A DNA stretch of 28,701 nt from a virus: the IMG/VR virus record IMGVR_UViG_3300008108_006704, positions 1 to 28,701 of that record; one strand, written 5' to 3'. Positions 1 through 8,069 of this stretch are shown in pieces. Positions within the stretch are counted from its first letter, which is position 1; each line of letters starts with the position of its first letter. The notes under the pieces were generated by a model. It was not told the origin of the DNA. It saw only the letters and a program-made list of their open reading frames with translations, and did no database searches. Both the position numbers and the translations under genes were made by a program.

Positions 1-399
1 ATCAACTGCTTCAGGTGAACCGATTGGTGCGTAGTGTTGTGTACCGTTAGCACCACCAACATACTGTTGAATTTTAGGTACGAAGTAGAACAATTTACCG
101 ATAGGTAAGTTCATAGCTTGTACTGATACGATATCGTTAGCCAATAATTTAGAGAATACTCTTCTAACGATAGGGAAAACAACTGTCTCAAATGAACCTG
201 TGTCAGATGTAGACGATGCTTCGTTGATTAGGTATGAAGCTTGGTTTTCGTAAAGTTGAGCCACATTTTCTCTCATGTGACCTTTCACACCTTCCAAGAA
301 ACCTAACTTATCCCATTTGTTGATTGTGTCTTCTTTGATAACTTTCAAGTGCTTAAGACCGATGTTACCTACAAGACCTGATTCTAATAATGCTCCCAT
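1..399 (-). CDS. Major capsid protein, T4 gp23-like (N-terminal part, cut by window edge)
   Basis: Main shell protein of the phage head. Translating the minus strand from the ATG at 399-397 gives 133 open codons to the window edge, so the C-terminal part is missing. The segment PIVRRVFSKLLANDI followed by VSVQAMNLPIGKLFYF corresponds to the gp23 region that in T4 reads roughly MVRRAIPNLIAFDICGVQPMNSPTG, which is diagnostic of the family. It is the last gene of the terminase-portal-protease-scaffold-capsid order, as in T4. The start is preceded by AACTAAAATG with no Shine-Dalgarno; the same nine bases precede the scaffold start at 1903. In T4 the gp23 N-terminus is removed by the prohead protease, and a protease homologue lies at 2128-2838. 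Identity is confident; the cleavage site is not determined. Confidence 0.9.
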   Translation of the reverse strand, partial: MGALLESGLVGNIGLKHLKVIKEDTINKWDKLGFLEGVKGHMRENVAQLYENQASYLINEASSTSDTGSFETVVFPIVRRVFSKLLANDIVSVQAMNLPIGKLFYFVPKIQQYVGGANGTQHYAPIGSPEAVD

Positions 400-433
400 T
401 TTAGTTTTTATTTAGTTTTGTTTTAGTTTATTT

Positions 434-1903
434 TTATTTTTGTAATTTACTCATTAAATCTTTCATTCTTAAGAACTGTGGATTTTCATAAGTTTTTGAC
501 TCAATAAGGTTTGTAGAAGCTCCTCTCGATGGAGTTTTAGCAACTTTAGCCTCAACAGATTCGGAAATTGTTGAAGTTTCTTTGCTTTCATATTCTTCTT
601 TCAAAGTCTTATAAAGAGTCTTTGATTCTTTTAAAGTTTCGACAGTGTCGAATCTTCTCAAAATGTTGATTTTTTCTTGTTTCGTTGTCGTGTGCTCAGT
701 GAACAATCTTGTTGCGTAAGCTAAGTTTGAGTTGAATACAGCCACTTCATTTAATTTTTCTCTGAAAATATTTAATGCTTTTCTGTACTCTTCGTTTTTA
801 GCTCTCAAAGATTCAACTTCCTTACTCAACTCACTTTCAGAAACTGTTTTAACCTTTTGTTTTGGTAAACCATGTCTCTTTGGGTCGTTCTTAGAACCAT
901 TACCCAATGTGCGAGCCGCTTCAGTTGTTTCACCTTCTTCTTCCGACATTTCGAATGACTTCTTTTTCAAGTTCATACCAACACCCTTAGGTTTGATAGT
1001 CATTGAACCTTCTTTCATTTCACCGTCTTCTGTTTCAGAAAGGTCAAATGATTTTTTACCAAGATTCATTCCCATACCTTTTGGTTTAATAGTCATTGAC
1101 TCTTCAACCTCACCTTCGAATGCTTTTCTTTTTAAGTTCATACCTTTTTTTGTTGTGTAATCTTCATCACCTTTATGGGTTTTAGATTTATCACCCTTGT
1201 TCATTGCGTAGTCACCCTCAGTCATTTCCTCTTCATTCCAAGACTCCTGTACGTCATCGTACTCTTCATCAGAAGATTCATCTTCATAATCTTCCTCATC
1301 TTCGTCTTCTGAAATTTCGATTTCATAAACTACCTCATCATCTTCCATCTCATCAATTGTCATTTCTTCGTCCTCGCCTTCTGTGTGAATTTCATATTCA
1401 ACATCAGAATTTGTATCCTTAAGATGAATTGAATCTTCATCTTTAGAAACAATAATTCCGTCTTCTTCGCCCATAGCTTTGAAAACTTTTAAGATTTCTT
1501 CATCAGACGCAGTTCTAAGGTCTAACGGTAATAGAACTTCTTCTTCGTCATCCACTTCCAACTCATCACCAGGTAGGTCCAAAGCCAATAAGTCTTCTTC
1601 TCCTCCCAATGTTTCGTCTTCGTCAGAAAATTCCTCTTCAGATTCATCATCTAAAGATTCTTCATCGCCCATTTCAAGTTCAGCTTGTTCTTCCATTTCG
1701 TGAGTCATCTCACCTTCTTCCATTTCTGATACTTTCATAGACTCCGCTTCTTCAACCTCTTCAAGAGATTCCTTTACTAGTTCACTGATTTCTTCCTTCA
1801 TTGTTGAAGCAAGTATTCCTTTTGCATTTTGAGTTACGGCTTCTTCCAAATTTTTCATTTGTAAAAGTGCCTCTTCAACTAAAGATTTTTTTTCGTTTTG
1901 CAT
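434..1903 (-). CDS. Acidic prohead core/scaffold-like protein (gp22 position)
   Basis: Probable internal scaffold of the prohead. I place the start at the ATG at 1903 (489 residues; MQNEKKSLVEEALLQMKN), because an upstream in-frame start would overlap the preceding small gene and the sequence before 1903 (AACTAAAATG) matches the capsid gene leader. The first 250 residues are extremely rich in Glu and Asp. The middle contains two full and one partial copies of a repeat built around MTIKPKGxGMNLxKKSF. The C-terminal 150 residues are predicted coiled coil or helical (SELSKEVESLRAKNEEYRKAL). Position between protease and capsid genes matches T4 gene 22, whose product is also helical and acidic. 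I see no clear residue-level match to gp22, so the function rests on position and composition. Confidence 0.65.
   Translation of the reverse strand: MQNEKKSLVEEALLQMKNLEEAVTQNAKGILASTMKEEISELVKESLEEVEEAESMKVSEMEEGEMTHEMEEQAELEMGDEESLDDESEEEFSDEDETLGGEEDLLALDLPGDELEVDDEEEVLLPLDLRTASDEEILKVFKAMGEEDGIIVSKDEDSIHLKDTNSDVEYEIHTEGEDEEMTIDEMEDDEVVYEIEISEDEDEEDYEDESSDEEYDDVQESWNEEEMTEGDYAMNKGDKSKTHKGDEDYTTKKGMNLKRKAFEGEVEESMTIKPKGMGMNLGKKSFDLSETEDGEMKEGSMTIKPKGVGMNLKKKSFEMSEEEGETTEAARTLGNGSKNDPKRHGLPKQKVKTVSESELSKEVESLRAKNEEYRKALNIFREKLNEVAVFNSNLAYATRLFTEHTTTKQEKINILRRFDTVETLKESKTLYKTLKEEYESKETSTISESVEAKVAKTPSRGASTNLIESKTYENPQFLRMKDLMSKLQK
952..1157 (-). repeat. In-gene tandem repeat of the scaffold-like protein
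   Basis: Two full copies of a unit around MTIKPKGxGMNL(G/K)KKSF lie at about 1047-1100 and 952-1008. A third, partial copy (MNLKRKAFEGEVEES) lies at about 1120-1157. The period is close to 31-33 residues. Each copy is basic and is separated by acidic spacers, so charge alternates along the protein. The copies differ at several third-codon positions, so the expansion is not very recent. Confidence 0.75.
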
Positions 1904-1926
1904 TTTAGTTTTAAGCAAGAGTTTGT

Positions 1927-2112
1927 TTATTTTTTTACTGAAGTAATTCTCCAATCATAAGTAAAACCTTCGAATTTTTTAGTAACCTTAGCTTCAACAT
2001 CAGTGACACTAAAACCTTTAACTAACTTTTCTTCTCTAATTTTTTTTACTTTACCAGTGTCAGAATCAATTAAATCGTACTGAACTTTAGCTACAAAATA
2101 TTTTTCGTCCAT
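1927..2112 (-). CDS. Small DUF4494-like protein
   Basis: A 61-residue protein beginning MDEKYFVAKVQYDLIDSDTG and ending YDWRITSVKK. The pattern (aromatic start, K-V-x-Y-D, a KKIREEKLVKGFSVTDVEAK stretch, then a short beta-type end) resembles DUF4494 proteins, which are common in Bacteroidota genomes and have no firm function. It lies between the prohead protease (15 bases upstream) and the scaffold-like gene, so it is probably transcribed with them. In T4 small prohead core genes (67, 68) sit in this neighbourhood, but I see no similarity to them. Family assignment is by eye. Confidence 0.55.
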   Translation of the reverse strand: MDEKYFVAKVQYDLIDSDTGKVKKIREEKLVKGFSVTDVEAKVTKKFEGFTYDWRITSVKK

Positions 2113-2127
2113 AATTTTAAGTTTTTT

Positions 2128-2838
2128 TTAATAACCTAAATAATCGGAAAGTCTTCTCATTAAGTCAACAGACTTATCGGACTTAGTGATGTTTTCGGGT
2201 GATTTTTTTTCTTCTTCTAAGTTTTCTTCATATTTTGCTCTGTCATCTTTATTCAAGAACAAATATGCACCAGGAGTTGAAGGTGATGATACCAAGTCAA
2301 AACATATTAATTCAAAATCATCTTGTACTTCGTTTTGTTCACCTTTCTTGGCCAATGAGCCAATACCTCTTGATGAAACACCCATAGTAACGCCTTGCCT
2401 CATCAAATTAGCTGCCACGTCCCCTGGTGATGAAACAATACCTCTTTCATGAAATCCTGGTGTTGTTAATAATTTAATCTTACCCATTAGGACATTACCT
2501 TCCCACCACACATCTGTAATAAGGTGAGAAACTCTTTCCAAGTCAATCAAAGACGATTCAGGGTGATTTAATTCTGAGATAGACAATCCCTTACCAATCG
2601 CTTTTTTGTATTTTTCAACTTCTCTTTTTAGAATTCTTTCAGGGTATACTCTACCATTTCTATTTGGTACCCCATACTTTTGAAGTGTAGCATAAAACTC
2701 AAATGGTTTTGAATGCTCCAATTGACCATAAGATTCTCTTATAACTTCAGCATTTCTAAATTCACTTGGTGACACTAAACCTGCGTCCCATTCAACTAAT
2801 ATTCCTTTTCCCAAATCACTTGGACCTAATACTTTCAT
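2128..2838 (-). CDS. Prohead core protease, T4 gp21-like (peptidase family S80/U9)
   Basis: Serine protease that in T4-like phages matures the prohead by cleaving the scaffold, internal proteins and capsid N-terminus after short x-x-Glu motifs. It has 236 residues. The family signature is visible: NRNGRVYP near residue 60, the catalytic-His segment SELNHPESS (His92), the catalytic-Ser segment MGVSSRGIG (Ser155 or Ser156), and CFDLVSSPSTPGAYLF (residues 179-194). The last 40 residues are charged and could be a removable tail. The start ATG at 2838 follows TATTTATTAA by 11 bases, the presumed late-promoter motif. Position before the scaffold and capsid genes agrees with T4 gene 21. Confidence 0.88.
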   Translation of the reverse strand: MKVLGPSDLGKGILVEWDAGLVSPSEFRNAEVIRESYGQLEHSKPFEFYATLQKYGVPNRNGRVYPERILKREVEKYKKAIGKGLSISELNHPESSLIDLERVSHLITDVWWEGNVLMGKIKLLTTPGFHERGIVSSPGDVAANLMRQGVTMGVSSRGIGSLAKKGEQNEVQDDFELICFDLVSSPSTPGAYLFLNKDDRAKYEENLEEEKKSPENITKSDKSVDLMRRLSDYLGY

Positions 2839-2849
2839 TGTATTTTTTT

Positions 2850-2859
2850 TTAATAAATA
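2850..2859 (-). promoter_or_regulatory. Late-promoter-like motif TATTTATTAA before the protease gene
   Basis: On the minus strand TATTTATTAA ends 11 bases before the protease ATG. The same ten bases occur at nearly the same distance (9-10 bases) before rpsU, the 4365 gene and the 12016 gene. It does not fit the host TAnnTTTG element. Confidence 0.5.
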
Positions 2860-2869
2860 CTATGGATTG

Positions 2870-3307
2870 TCAAATGTTCTTAGATTTTGATTTTGATAAT
2901 TGAAAATATTCTGACCTAAGTAACTCATCTTGATAGACTGACTTAGCAATTTTTTTAATTCTTTCTTTTAAAATTTGTGATTTAAATTCTAAAGAATCTT
3001 TTAGAAATAATGTAATTTCTAAACTCATAAAACTTTTTTTGTTTAATTGAATCCCACTTGAACGAAGGTCTAAATCAACTATCGAGTTCTTTTCGAAGAT
3101 GTCTTGGTCAATTACCTCCAATAAATTATGTTTAATTTGTCTATTCAAATTACCCGTAACTCTATCCCAATTTTCTACTTCTTTTTTTGGTTCTACCCAA
3201 GATTGTATGTTTATATATAATGATTTAAAATTTATTGAGTCTACTGTGCCATACACACATTTCGCATTATCAAATATTGATAATTTCGAAGTTTTTCCTT
3301 TTTTCAT
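2870..3307 (-). CDS. Hypothetical head-module protein
   Basis: A 145-residue protein (MKKGKTSKLSIFDNAKCVYG...). I do not recognise a family. It has no signal peptide or membrane segment and alternates beta-type stretches (SLEITLFLKDSLEF) with a basic C-terminal helix (KERIKKIAKSVYQDELL) ending in a Ser/Lys-rich tail. It lies just upstream of the prohead protease in the same orientation, 31 bases apart, and the protease has its own motif between them. No clear late motif precedes this gene. A virion assembly role is only suggested by position. Confidence 0.6.
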   Translation of the reverse strand: MKKGKTSKLSIFDNAKCVYGTVDSINFKSLYINIQSWVEPKKEVENWDRVTGNLNRQIKHNLLEVIDQDIFEKNSIVDLDLRSSGIQLNKKSFMSLEITLFLKDSLEFKSQILKERIKKIAKSVYQDELLRSEYFQLSKSKSKNI

Positions 3308-3391
3308 TTAGTTTTCATCTAAAAAAATTTATTGTTAAATGAATTATAAACAAAAAAAAATCATTTGTCAAAAACTTCACAGTTTCAATAA

Positions 3392-3401
3392 TATTTATTA
3401 A
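3392..3401 (+). promoter_or_regulatory. Late-promoter-like motif TATTTATTAA before rpsU
   Basis: TATTTATTAA on the plus strand ends 9 bases before the rpsU ATG. It is identical in sequence and spacing to the motif before minus-strand head genes, including the one at 4376-4385. This makes rpsU look co-regulated with virion genes although it is on the opposite strand. There is no purine-rich Shine-Dalgarno between it and the ATG. Confidence 0.55.
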
Positions 3402-3410
3402 AATAGTATT

Positions 3411-3605
3411 ATGATAGTAATCGAAATTCAAAAAGGAGAAAGTATCGAAAAAGCATTGAAACGATACAAGTATAAAGTCATTAAGACTAAGCAGATTGAT
3501 AAGTTACGTGAAAGACAAGAATTTGTCAAAAAGTCTGTAACAAAAAGAATGAAAAAACAAAAAGCCAAGTACAAACAATATCTCCAACACATGGAAACAA
3601 AATAA
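3411..3605 (+). CDS. rpsU: Ribosomal protein bS21, phage-encoded
   Basis: A 64-residue basic protein with the whole bS21 pattern: MIVIEIQKGESIEKALKRYKxK, then LRERQEFVKKSVTKRMKKQKAKYKQYL. It binds the 30S platform near the 3' end of 16S rRNA. In Flavobacterium, bS21 together with bS18 and bS6 is reported to sequester the anti-Shine-Dalgarno; as I recall, a Tyr at position 54 takes part. Tyr54 is present here (KAKY54KQY57). The length equals Bacteroidota bS21, so it looks intact. It is a lone plus-strand gene inserted between minus-strand head genes, with a late-type motif upstream and its own bidirectional terminator. bS21 is the ribosomal protein most often reported in phage genomes. Its likely role is to exchange with host bS21 late in infection; that is inference. 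Confidence 0.93.
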   Translation: MIVIEIQKGESIEKALKRYKYKVIKTKQIDKLRERQEFVKKSVTKRMKKQKAKYKQYLQHMETK

Positions 3606-3631
3606 AAAAGTCCGACAAAGTCGGACTTTTT
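3605..3631. terminator. Bidirectional terminator between rpsU and the 4365 gene
   Basis: Perfect 12-bp stem AAAAAGTCCGAC / GTCGGACTTTTT with an AAA loop. A-run and T-run flanks make it work in both directions. It starts at the rpsU stop codon and ends 2 bases before the convergent minus-strand gene's stop. Confidence 0.9.
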
Positions 3632-3633
3632 CT

Positions 3634-4365
3634 TTATAATCCTTGTTCTAATTGTTTGAGTTTATATAGTGAAATCAAATCTGAATCACTCTCCTTTATT
3701 CTTTGAATCGTATTGTTGATTTTATCTTTCAACTCAACATCTTCTGACTCTTCAATTCTACCTTCTAATTTAGATATTACACTTTCTCTTAGTGATTTGA
3801 TTTCTTCTGAAATTTGTTTTTTATTCAAGGACAACAAAGATTTTAATTCTTTTTTCTCATCTTCAGAGATATTAGAATACTCTTTATTGAACGTGTTTGT
3901 AACAATCTTCAACATAGACGAAAGTGGAATATTAACACTTTCTTGTACTTTTTCTTTTTTGGTTGTTGTCAACAAATTTTTGATTTGTTTTTTTGTCTCT
4001 AATATCCTTTCAAGATTAGTAACTTTATTTTCATAAACTACAAAGTCTATATTAGAATATTCGTTATCAACATCCCCATCTAAATTTGTTTTTACCCACT
4101 TGTATAATTCATCAATTTTTTTCTGATTAGAGGAAATTAAATCTGACAATTTAACAAATGATTCATTTACATACTCATTTGCAATTTCTTTATTAATACC
4201 TTTTTGTGAAGACAAATCATTGTAAATAAAGTACATCTCAGAGATGGCTTTGTTGGACAAAATATTTTTTTTGAATTCTTTCATTACGGTTTTAAAGGTT
4301 TCCTTACCGTATGATTGAACCATCATTTGGTCTAAATTTGATTTTAATTGTCCGAACTTGTTCAT
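3634..4365 (-). CDS. Hypothetical helical protein between portal and protease genes
   Basis: A 243-residue, Lys/Glu/Ser-rich protein, largely helical with coiled-coil-like stretches (ISEDEKKELKSLLSLNKKQISEEIKSL and the C-terminal SDLISLYKLKQLEQGL). No recognised domain, signal or membrane segment. It follows the portal gene in transcription order by 20 bases and has its own TATTTATTAA motif 10 bases before the ATG. In T4 the space between genes 20 and 21 is occupied by small core proteins (gp67, gp68), so a prohead core or internal role is plausible but not shown. Confidence 0.62.
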   Translation of the reverse strand: MNKFGQLKSNLDQMMVQSYGKETFKTVMKEFKKNILSNKAISEMYFIYNDLSSQKGINKEIANEYVNESFVKLSDLISSNQKKIDELYKWVKTNLDGDVDNEYSNIDFVVYENKVTNLERILETKKQIKNLLTTTKKEKVQESVNIPLSSMLKIVTNTFNKEYSNISEDEKKELKSLLSLNKKQISEEIKSLRESVISKLEGRIEESEDVELKDKINNTIQRIKESDSDLISLYKLKQLEQGL

Positions 4366-4375
4366 AATATTTTTA

Positions 4376-4385
4376 TTAATAAATA
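4376..4385 (-). promoter_or_regulatory. Late-promoter-like motif TATTTATTAA
   Basis: Minus-strand TATTTATTAA ending 10 bases before the ATG at 4365. It overlaps the space immediately upstream of the portal stop codon. Same sequence and spacing as at rpsU, the protease and the 12016 gene. Confidence 0.5.
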
Positions 4386-6236
4386 TTACTTATTCAGTAA
4401 CTCATTTAGTTTATCTTCAATTTCACCTAAAGATTTTTTTCCTTTAGACAAATCCAAAATGTCTTGACCCCTCAAAATATCATCTTCTATTAAAAGATTC
4501 ATATCTCTATCTTTAACAGATTCAGGTGTTACCTCAGCTTCACCTCCACCAGGTGCTGGTGTTTCAGGGGTTTCAGGTATTTCAGGTGCTCCCGTTTCTA
4601 AGGATGCTGGTTCACCAAAACCACCTAAATCTCCAACAGCAGGTTCCGTAGTTTCACCTTCAGGTTGTTCGCCAGGTGCAGGTTGGGTTCCTTTATTACC
4701 GTATAACTTATCCAAATTATCAAAAATACCTGTTTTAGTAATAACCTGAGGAGTTTGTTCAAGTTCAGCAGCAACTGCTTTTTCAATTCTTTGTTGTTGA
4801 ATATCCAATTTGATTTCTTCATCTGAAAAACCAAGAATGTGTTTTTTAGCCCATGATGATGAAACTGCTTGAATTCCATTACCTGGGTCACTAACAGCAT
4901 CTTTGTATAGAAGAATCTTTTCTTTCCAAGTTTCAATCTTCAGAAGGTCTGCCTGTGAAGATGGGTTTGTAAGTCCTAATACAAAGTTGTTTAATTCATC
5001 TTCAAATCCAAGAATATAAAGGTGAATAATCGCAATTTTATTCAACTCTTGAATCATCGATTTTTGAATTCTGTTAATAGTTCTTGCGAAACGAATATCC
5101 TGTAATGATAAATTTTTACCATCACCCACAACTTCTTCAAACCCTAAAAAGGCTTTAGGCACTCTTAGAGCTGTTAATAGTTTCTTTTGGATATATTCAA
5201 TATCGGCAATCTCTGAAAGATTCTGAGCACCGGGAAGAGTATCAATAGGATTAGGAGCGTTAGGGTCACGTACAGGAATAAAGAAATCTTGGTCAACAGC
5301 CATTTGGTTGAATCTCAAGTCAACATTACCCGTTTGTGGGTCCGCAATTTGGTCTCTCTTAAATTTATTGGCAACACGTTGTACATACGGTTCAACATCT
5401 TTATCATCCATGTTTCCGACAAACACCTTGAACACACGTCTTTCAGGTGCTCTTGATGTTCTATATACTAACATCGCATCTTCCGACAAAATAAGTTGTT
5501 TCCAAATACGACGGGCTTTTTCTAACATTGATGTACCATATGGTAGTTTTCTATCGTCACCCAATAATCTAAAGTGAGCAATTTCCCAAGTATTAAATTC
5601 TAAATCCTTTTCATTCCAAATGAATTTCAAAGCATCCGTTGTAGAATCTGTTTGATACTTTCCTGAAGAAATTTTCATACCTCTTTCAATTCTTTCAAGT
5701 TGAATATTCGGTAATTGTTGAGAACCCATAACACCCTTCTCAGGGTCTAATTTTAAGTAGACAAAATTGTCTCCATACTTGCAAGTATTTCTTGTCCACA
5801 TAGGTAGATTAGTATTGATATCCAATCTATTATTGAACAAGTCTGCAAGAATTGATTTAATTCGCTTACTCTCAGAGTATATTTGTAATATAAATCCATC
5901 TTCATTTGCTGTAGTTGATTCTTCGGCATATATGTCAAGGGCAGCTGAAATTTCAGGAGTATATTCCATACTCTCATAATCATAATACGCAGCCAGTCTT
6001 GTTGGTTGATAGTAAACGGCTTGAGTATATAAATTACTTTCAACTTTGGTCCATTGTTGACCCAAATAAAGTGATTGTTGAGCTTGAAGTTTTTCCCTTT
6101 CGTACTCTTGTTTATCGGTTGTTTTAAGTAATTCCTTTTTGTCAAATTTGTAAACAGGAGCTTGCTGGTCCAAAGTTGAATCGGGACCAAATACTTTACC
6201 AAGTCTCTGCCAAATCGTTAAGTTATTTTCTGCCAT
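4386..6236 (-). CDS. Portal protein, T4 gp20-like
   Basis: Forms the dodecameric DNA gate at the head vertex and the start point of head assembly. I choose the ATG at 6236 (616 residues; MAENNLTIWQRLGKVFGPD); an in-frame TTG 11 codons earlier is less likely. Gp20 hallmarks are present in order: LPYGTSMLEKARRIWKQL (about 231-248), EDAMLVYRTSRAPERRVF (about 252-269), TLPGAQNLSEI (about 333-343) and QKKLLTALRVPKAFL (about 350-364). The last 120 residues are a Pro/Glu/Gly-rich linker (PETPETPAPGGGEAEVTPE) and a helical tail, longer than in T4. It follows the terminase by 47 bases. A weaker motif, GTATTATTAATAA, precedes the start. Confidence 0.93.
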   Translation of the reverse strand: MAENNLTIWQRLGKVFGPDSTLDQQAPVYKFDKKELLKTTDKQEYEREKLQAQQSLYLGQQWTKVESNLYTQAVYYQPTRLAAYYDYESMEYTPEISAALDIYAEESTTANEDGFILQIYSESKRIKSILADLFNNRLDINTNLPMWTRNTCKYGDNFVYLKLDPEKGVMGSQQLPNIQLERIERGMKISSGKYQTDSTTDALKFIWNEKDLEFNTWEIAHFRLLGDDRKLPYGTSMLEKARRIWKQLILSEDAMLVYRTSRAPERRVFKVFVGNMDDKDVEPYVQRVANKFKRDQIADPQTGNVDLRFNQMAVDQDFFIPVRDPNAPNPIDTLPGAQNLSEIADIEYIQKKLLTALRVPKAFLGFEEVVGDGKNLSLQDIRFARTINRIQKSMIQELNKIAIIHLYILGFEDELNNFVLGLTNPSSQADLLKIETWKEKILLYKDAVSDPGNGIQAVSSSWAKKHILGFSDEEIKLDIQQQRIEKAVAAELEQTPQVITKTGIFDNLDKLYGNKGTQPAPGEQPEGETTEPAVGDLGGFGEPASLETGAPEIPETPETPAPGGGEAEVTPESVKDRDMNLLIEDDILRGQDILDLSKGKKSLGEIEDKLNELLNK

Positions 6237-6283
6237 TATACTCTTATTAATAATACGTTCATTCTTCAATAAAGAAACAAGAT

Positions 6284-8050
6284 TTATTTACCGAATAACC
6301 ATAAATACTTCTGATAATCACTTTGTGTAGGTTGACCAAACTTTTGATTATCCCTTCCATAATTACCCATAGATATTCCCGGATTGAAATCTTTCATCGA
6401 ACCTTTAACTGGTGTTTCATTTACTGTCCAACTTTCAACCATTGCTTTTGTAGTTTCAGTAACCTTTTCCAACTGTGAAAATGAGTTTTCACCAACATAA
6501 ATCGCCATTGCACAAGACATAATAAGGTCATCGTGTTGTCCTTTAAGGTGGTCTGGTCGACCATTTACATAAACAAAAGTATTCAACTCATTCAACAATC
6601 TACTTGACCTGATGTGAAAACCATGTCTTAACGCTTCTTCAAATGCTGCGATAATTTGAACCCTCTTTGAGTTAAAGTTAATACCAGGTATCTTTTCTAA
6701 TGCTTTTGGGTCGTATTTCCATTTATCAGCAATATTGACACCATCAATGTATAAATTTTTATATCCGAGTTCTTGTAGTTTTCTTGATGTAGATACTCCC
6801 ATACCTCCCGTAATATCAATTACAATAAATGCACTGTACATCACAGCCCATTTAATCGCAACTTCAGCAGCAACATCTGGTGGTATTTTTCCAAGATATT
6901 CTAATACTTGTTCTCTTTCATCAAAATCAATAATGTTGAAAGTTGTAAAATCTTCAGAATCTCCTCGTGAAACGTCAATACCCATAATGTATTTGTGACC
7001 CGGTACTGGCTCTTTCCATTGCCACAAAGCACCACCCATAAATTTATAATCAGGATTTTTGATGTCATTTTCTTTCATCCTTTCAATAACATCTGAAGGA
7101 ATTACTGAGTCACCTGAACCCAAGAAGTTACATTCCAATTCCTGTGCAATTTTTCTCCTATCAAATTTTAATTTTTTAGCCATAGCTTCAAACCATGATG
7201 AGTATGGTTTGTATCCATCGGCAAAAAGTTTTTTAATTTCATCAAAATTTCTTTGATATGGGTCAACCTCAGAATAATCGATTGTTATTTCATCATCTTT
7301 ATAATCTCCACGATTTAACAGATAATGTACAATATCTTTTACTTTGATAAGTTTTAAATCTTTTGAATAACGTGGGTCACGATACCAATACATTTCTGTA
7401 ATCTTGAAATCGTTCATACCACGGAGGGCTTGGTCATAGATACTGTAATAAATTGGGTCGAATCCGTTAGGGGTTGAAATTACAATAACTTTACCACCAG
7501 TAGACAAAGACGCCATACACGCAGACCAAAAGTCATCATCAGCATCAATAAAGGCGGCCTCGTCAAAAATAAGAATAGTTGGTGTATATCCACGAAGTGC
7601 GTCTTTTGAAGTTGCAACAGCTTTAACTTCACACCCATTGGATAATTTAAAGTGTTTTTGTGCGTTTTTTTCACCTGAAAAAGTAACTCCCAACCATGAA
7701 GGCCACTGTTCAACAAAGGCTCTAACCTTGTTTGCCATTTCAATGGACGTATCCTGTTTATTGGCAATAATAAGAATTTTTTCAGGTTTTGTTTTTGAAG
7801 CAAATACTAACTTTTTAGAGACCCAAGCGGATGTTACTGTCGATACACCTGCCTGTCTGTATTTGAGTGCAATATTTTCTTCGTGAGTATCGTAGTCTTC
7901 AATTAACCGTACTTGGTCAGGGAAAAGTTCTAATGGGACGTACTTTGATTGTGTGTTATCGTAAGTCTGCAAATATGTTCTAAGTGCGTAAGGTGTATTC
8001 TTTACGCATTTAGCATACTCTAAAATTGCTTGTTCTTTTGATAACGCCAT
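6284..8050 (-). CDS. terL: Terminase large subunit (DNA-packaging ATPase-nuclease)
   Basis: Motor that pumps phage DNA through the portal and cuts it. It has 588 residues, the usual length. The ATPase domain shows a variant Walker A, KYRQAGVST (63-71), Walker B ILIFDE (159-164) and coupling motif ISTPNG (191-196). The C-terminal RNase H-like nuclease shows three acidic motifs: GIDVSRGD (Asp359), IVIDITGG (Asp412) and GQHDDLIMS (Asp507/508). The start ATG at 8050 is 19 bases after the preceding gene's stop. It heads the T4-ordered block of terminase, portal, protease, scaffold and capsid. All catalytic motifs are intact, so it should be active. Confidence 0.95.
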   Translation of the reverse strand: MALSKEQAILEYAKCVKNTPYALRTYLQTYDNTQSKYVPLELFPDQVRLIEDYDTHEENIALKYRQAGVSTVTSAWVSKKLVFASKTKPEKILIIANKQDTSIEMANKVRAFVEQWPSWLGVTFSGEKNAQKHFKLSNGCEVKAVATSKDALRGYTPTILIFDEAAFIDADDDFWSACMASLSTGGKVIVISTPNGFDPIYYSIYDQALRGMNDFKITEMYWYRDPRYSKDLKLIKVKDIVHYLLNRGDYKDDEITIDYSEVDPYQRNFDEIKKLFADGYKPYSSWFEAMAKKLKFDRRKIAQELECNFLGSGDSVIPSDVIERMKENDIKNPDYKFMGGALWQWKEPVPGHKYIMGIDVSRGDSEDFTTFNIIDFDEREQVLEYLGKIPPDVAAEVAIKWAVMYSAFIVIDITGGMGVSTSRKLQELGYKNLYIDGVNIADKWKYDPKALEKIPGINFNSKRVQIIAAFEEALRHGFHIRSSRLLNELNTFVYVNGRPDHLKGQHDDLIMSCAMAIYVGENSFSQLEKVTETTKAMVESWTVNETPVKGSMKDFNPGISMGNYGRDNQKFGQPTQSDYQKYLWLFGK

Positions 8051-8069
8051 TAACCATAGTATAAATCAT

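Noticed and set aside
732-1703. Ser/Phe-rich reading frames on the plus strand opposite the scaffold-like gene
   Set aside because: They are antisense shadows of the Glu/Asp-rich gene (runs such as SSSSSTSNSS mirror GAA/GAT codons) and have no promoter or start context.
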